This document shows positions 63,457 through 64,000 of a DNA stretch of 64,000 bases, piece after piece (position 1 is the first letter of the stretch; each line of letters begins with the position of its first letter). This DNA comes from Endozoicomonas elysicola (lineage in GTDB: Bacteria; Pseudomonadota; Gammaproteobacteria; Pseudomonadales; Endozoicomonadaceae), in the NCBI RefSeq assembly GCF_000710775.1, contig NZ_JOJP01000001.1:5218027-5282026 (forward strand), written 5' to 3'. Position numbers and translations under genes: made by a program. The notes beneath the pieces are model-generated. The model was given only the letters and a program-made list of their open reading frames with translations. It had not been told where the DNA came from and did no database searches.

Positions 63457-64000
63457 CTATGAGGCTTTAAGCTGCTCAGAAATGTACGCCCCATCCAGCG
63501 GTTCAAACGTAGAGTAAGGACGGTCAGGCAAAAATTCATTGGTATAACAGCTGTGGCAATCCATGGTTTCATCCGTAATACCAAGCTGCTGAGCGTAAAG
63601 GCCAACTTTCTCCCAATCTCTGTCCACATTAATCAGATCGCGAGAAAAATAGGGAAGACAACTGATATAAATTTTCCTGAAGGTATCAGTTCTCAATCTC
63701 GGAATCTGCTCACAAAGCAGCTCATACGCTTTTTCGGGATTTTCGAGCGTCCACTGAGTCCCTCTTAGGGTCGCTCTCATAAACCGTCTCACATTTTCCT
63801 GATTGTTCTCCAGATAGGCCTCATTCACCAGGAAGAGGATGGAACAGAAGCAGCAACACCCGAGTCCAGCAAGCTCATCAACCCTTAACATACCGGTCTC
63901 CTGACCACTGACCTGCTCCAGCTCAACCTGCTGAAAGCAGCCAATGCCCATGCCAGCATCTACCTTATTCTGAATAATGGCATCGGTAATGTTCATACCA
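63457..64000 (-). CDS. THI5/NMT1-family protein with CCCFC motif (5' end outside window)
   Basis: C-terminal about 180 residues of a protein that closely resembles yeast Thi5, the single-turnover HMP-P synthase. MLRVDELAGLGCCCFCSILF contains the CCCFC iron-binding motif, followed by RRFMRA, YFSRDLINVDRDWEKVG and YTNEFLPDRPYS in the same order as the fungal enzyme. The frame runs open past the window edge. The Lys and His of the active site lie in the missing half. The alternative is ThiY, the pyrimidine-binding protein of a bacterial ABC importer with the same fold; no transporter gene follows it here. No TPP riboswitch can be seen because the upstream side is cut off. Confidence 0.8.
   Translation of the reverse strand, partial: GMNITDAIIQNKVDAGMGIGCFQQVELEQVSGQETGMLRVDELAGLGCCCFCSILFLVNEAYLENNQENVRRFMRATLRGTQWTLENPEKAYELLCEQIPRLRTDTFRKIYISCLPYFSRDLINVDRDWEKVGLYAQQLGITDETMDCHSCYTNEFLPDRPYSTFEPLDGAYISEQLKAS

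Overview
The window looks like a chromosomal segment of a marine, host-associated gammaproteobacterium, most likely of the Endozoicomonas group (Oceanospirillales). The evidence is the gammaproteobacterial gene order around rpoBC and birA-coaX, the Mrp sodium/proton antiporter, a complete maltodextrin cluster, scattered palindromic mini-elements, and a few lone genes with eukaryote-like or secreted domains. The genus is inferred from gene content; no 16S rRNA gene is present.

Layout. 0-5.8 kb: a seven-gene, translationally coupled mrpABCDEFG operon. 5.9-7.0 kb: an orphan gene with an ADP-ribosyltransferase-like pattern. 7.2-21.6 kb: a maltose/maltodextrin locus with lamB, a LacI-type regulator, malE, malF, malG, malK and malQ on the minus strand, and malM and malP on the plus strand. 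Three near-identical operators (TGTAARCGTTTMC type), each preceded by a CRP-like half site, tie the locus together. 21.7-24.8 kb: a ferritin-like protein, a decayed IS1-like transposase, SapC, an O-methyltransferase and a YjaB-like acetyltransferase.

24.8-29.3 kb: the str operon (rpsL-rpsG-fusA-tuf). 35.8-49.2 kb: the secE-nusG and rplKAJL-rpoBC operons plus tRNA genes Tyr, Gly, Thr and Trp, all on the minus strand. In many gammaproteobacteria rpoC directly precedes rpsL. Here about 6.4 kb separates them, holding glpX, yihD, a degenerate Ser/Thr kinase-like protein, a secreted PD-(D/E)XK-like protein, tlyA and a membrane protein of unknown function. 49.3-51.8 kb: birA-coaX-SPOR protein.

52-64 kb: mixed metabolic genes, namely an orphan HisC-like aminotransferase, thiC with a TPP riboswitch, an HD hydrolase, a GNAT protein, glutathionyl-hydroquinone reductase, a DUF523-DUF1722 (RudS-like) protein, a MenI-like thioesterase, a TlpA-like thioredoxin, transaldolase and ribokinase. 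At the right edge lies the C-terminal half of a THI5/NMT1-family protein with the CCCFC motif of eukaryote-type HMP-P synthases.

How the genes work together. LamB, MalEFGK and MalM import maltodextrins, which MalQ and MalP convert to glucose and glucose-1-phosphate; transaldolase, ribokinase and GlpX serve the connected sugar-phosphate pools. The most interesting points are the apparent co-occurrence of ThiC with a THI5-type protein, the accessory genes between the rif and str clusters, and four palindromic mini-elements of three families. One element abuts and probably supplies the stop codon of its neighbouring gene, and another sits inside the mal operon.
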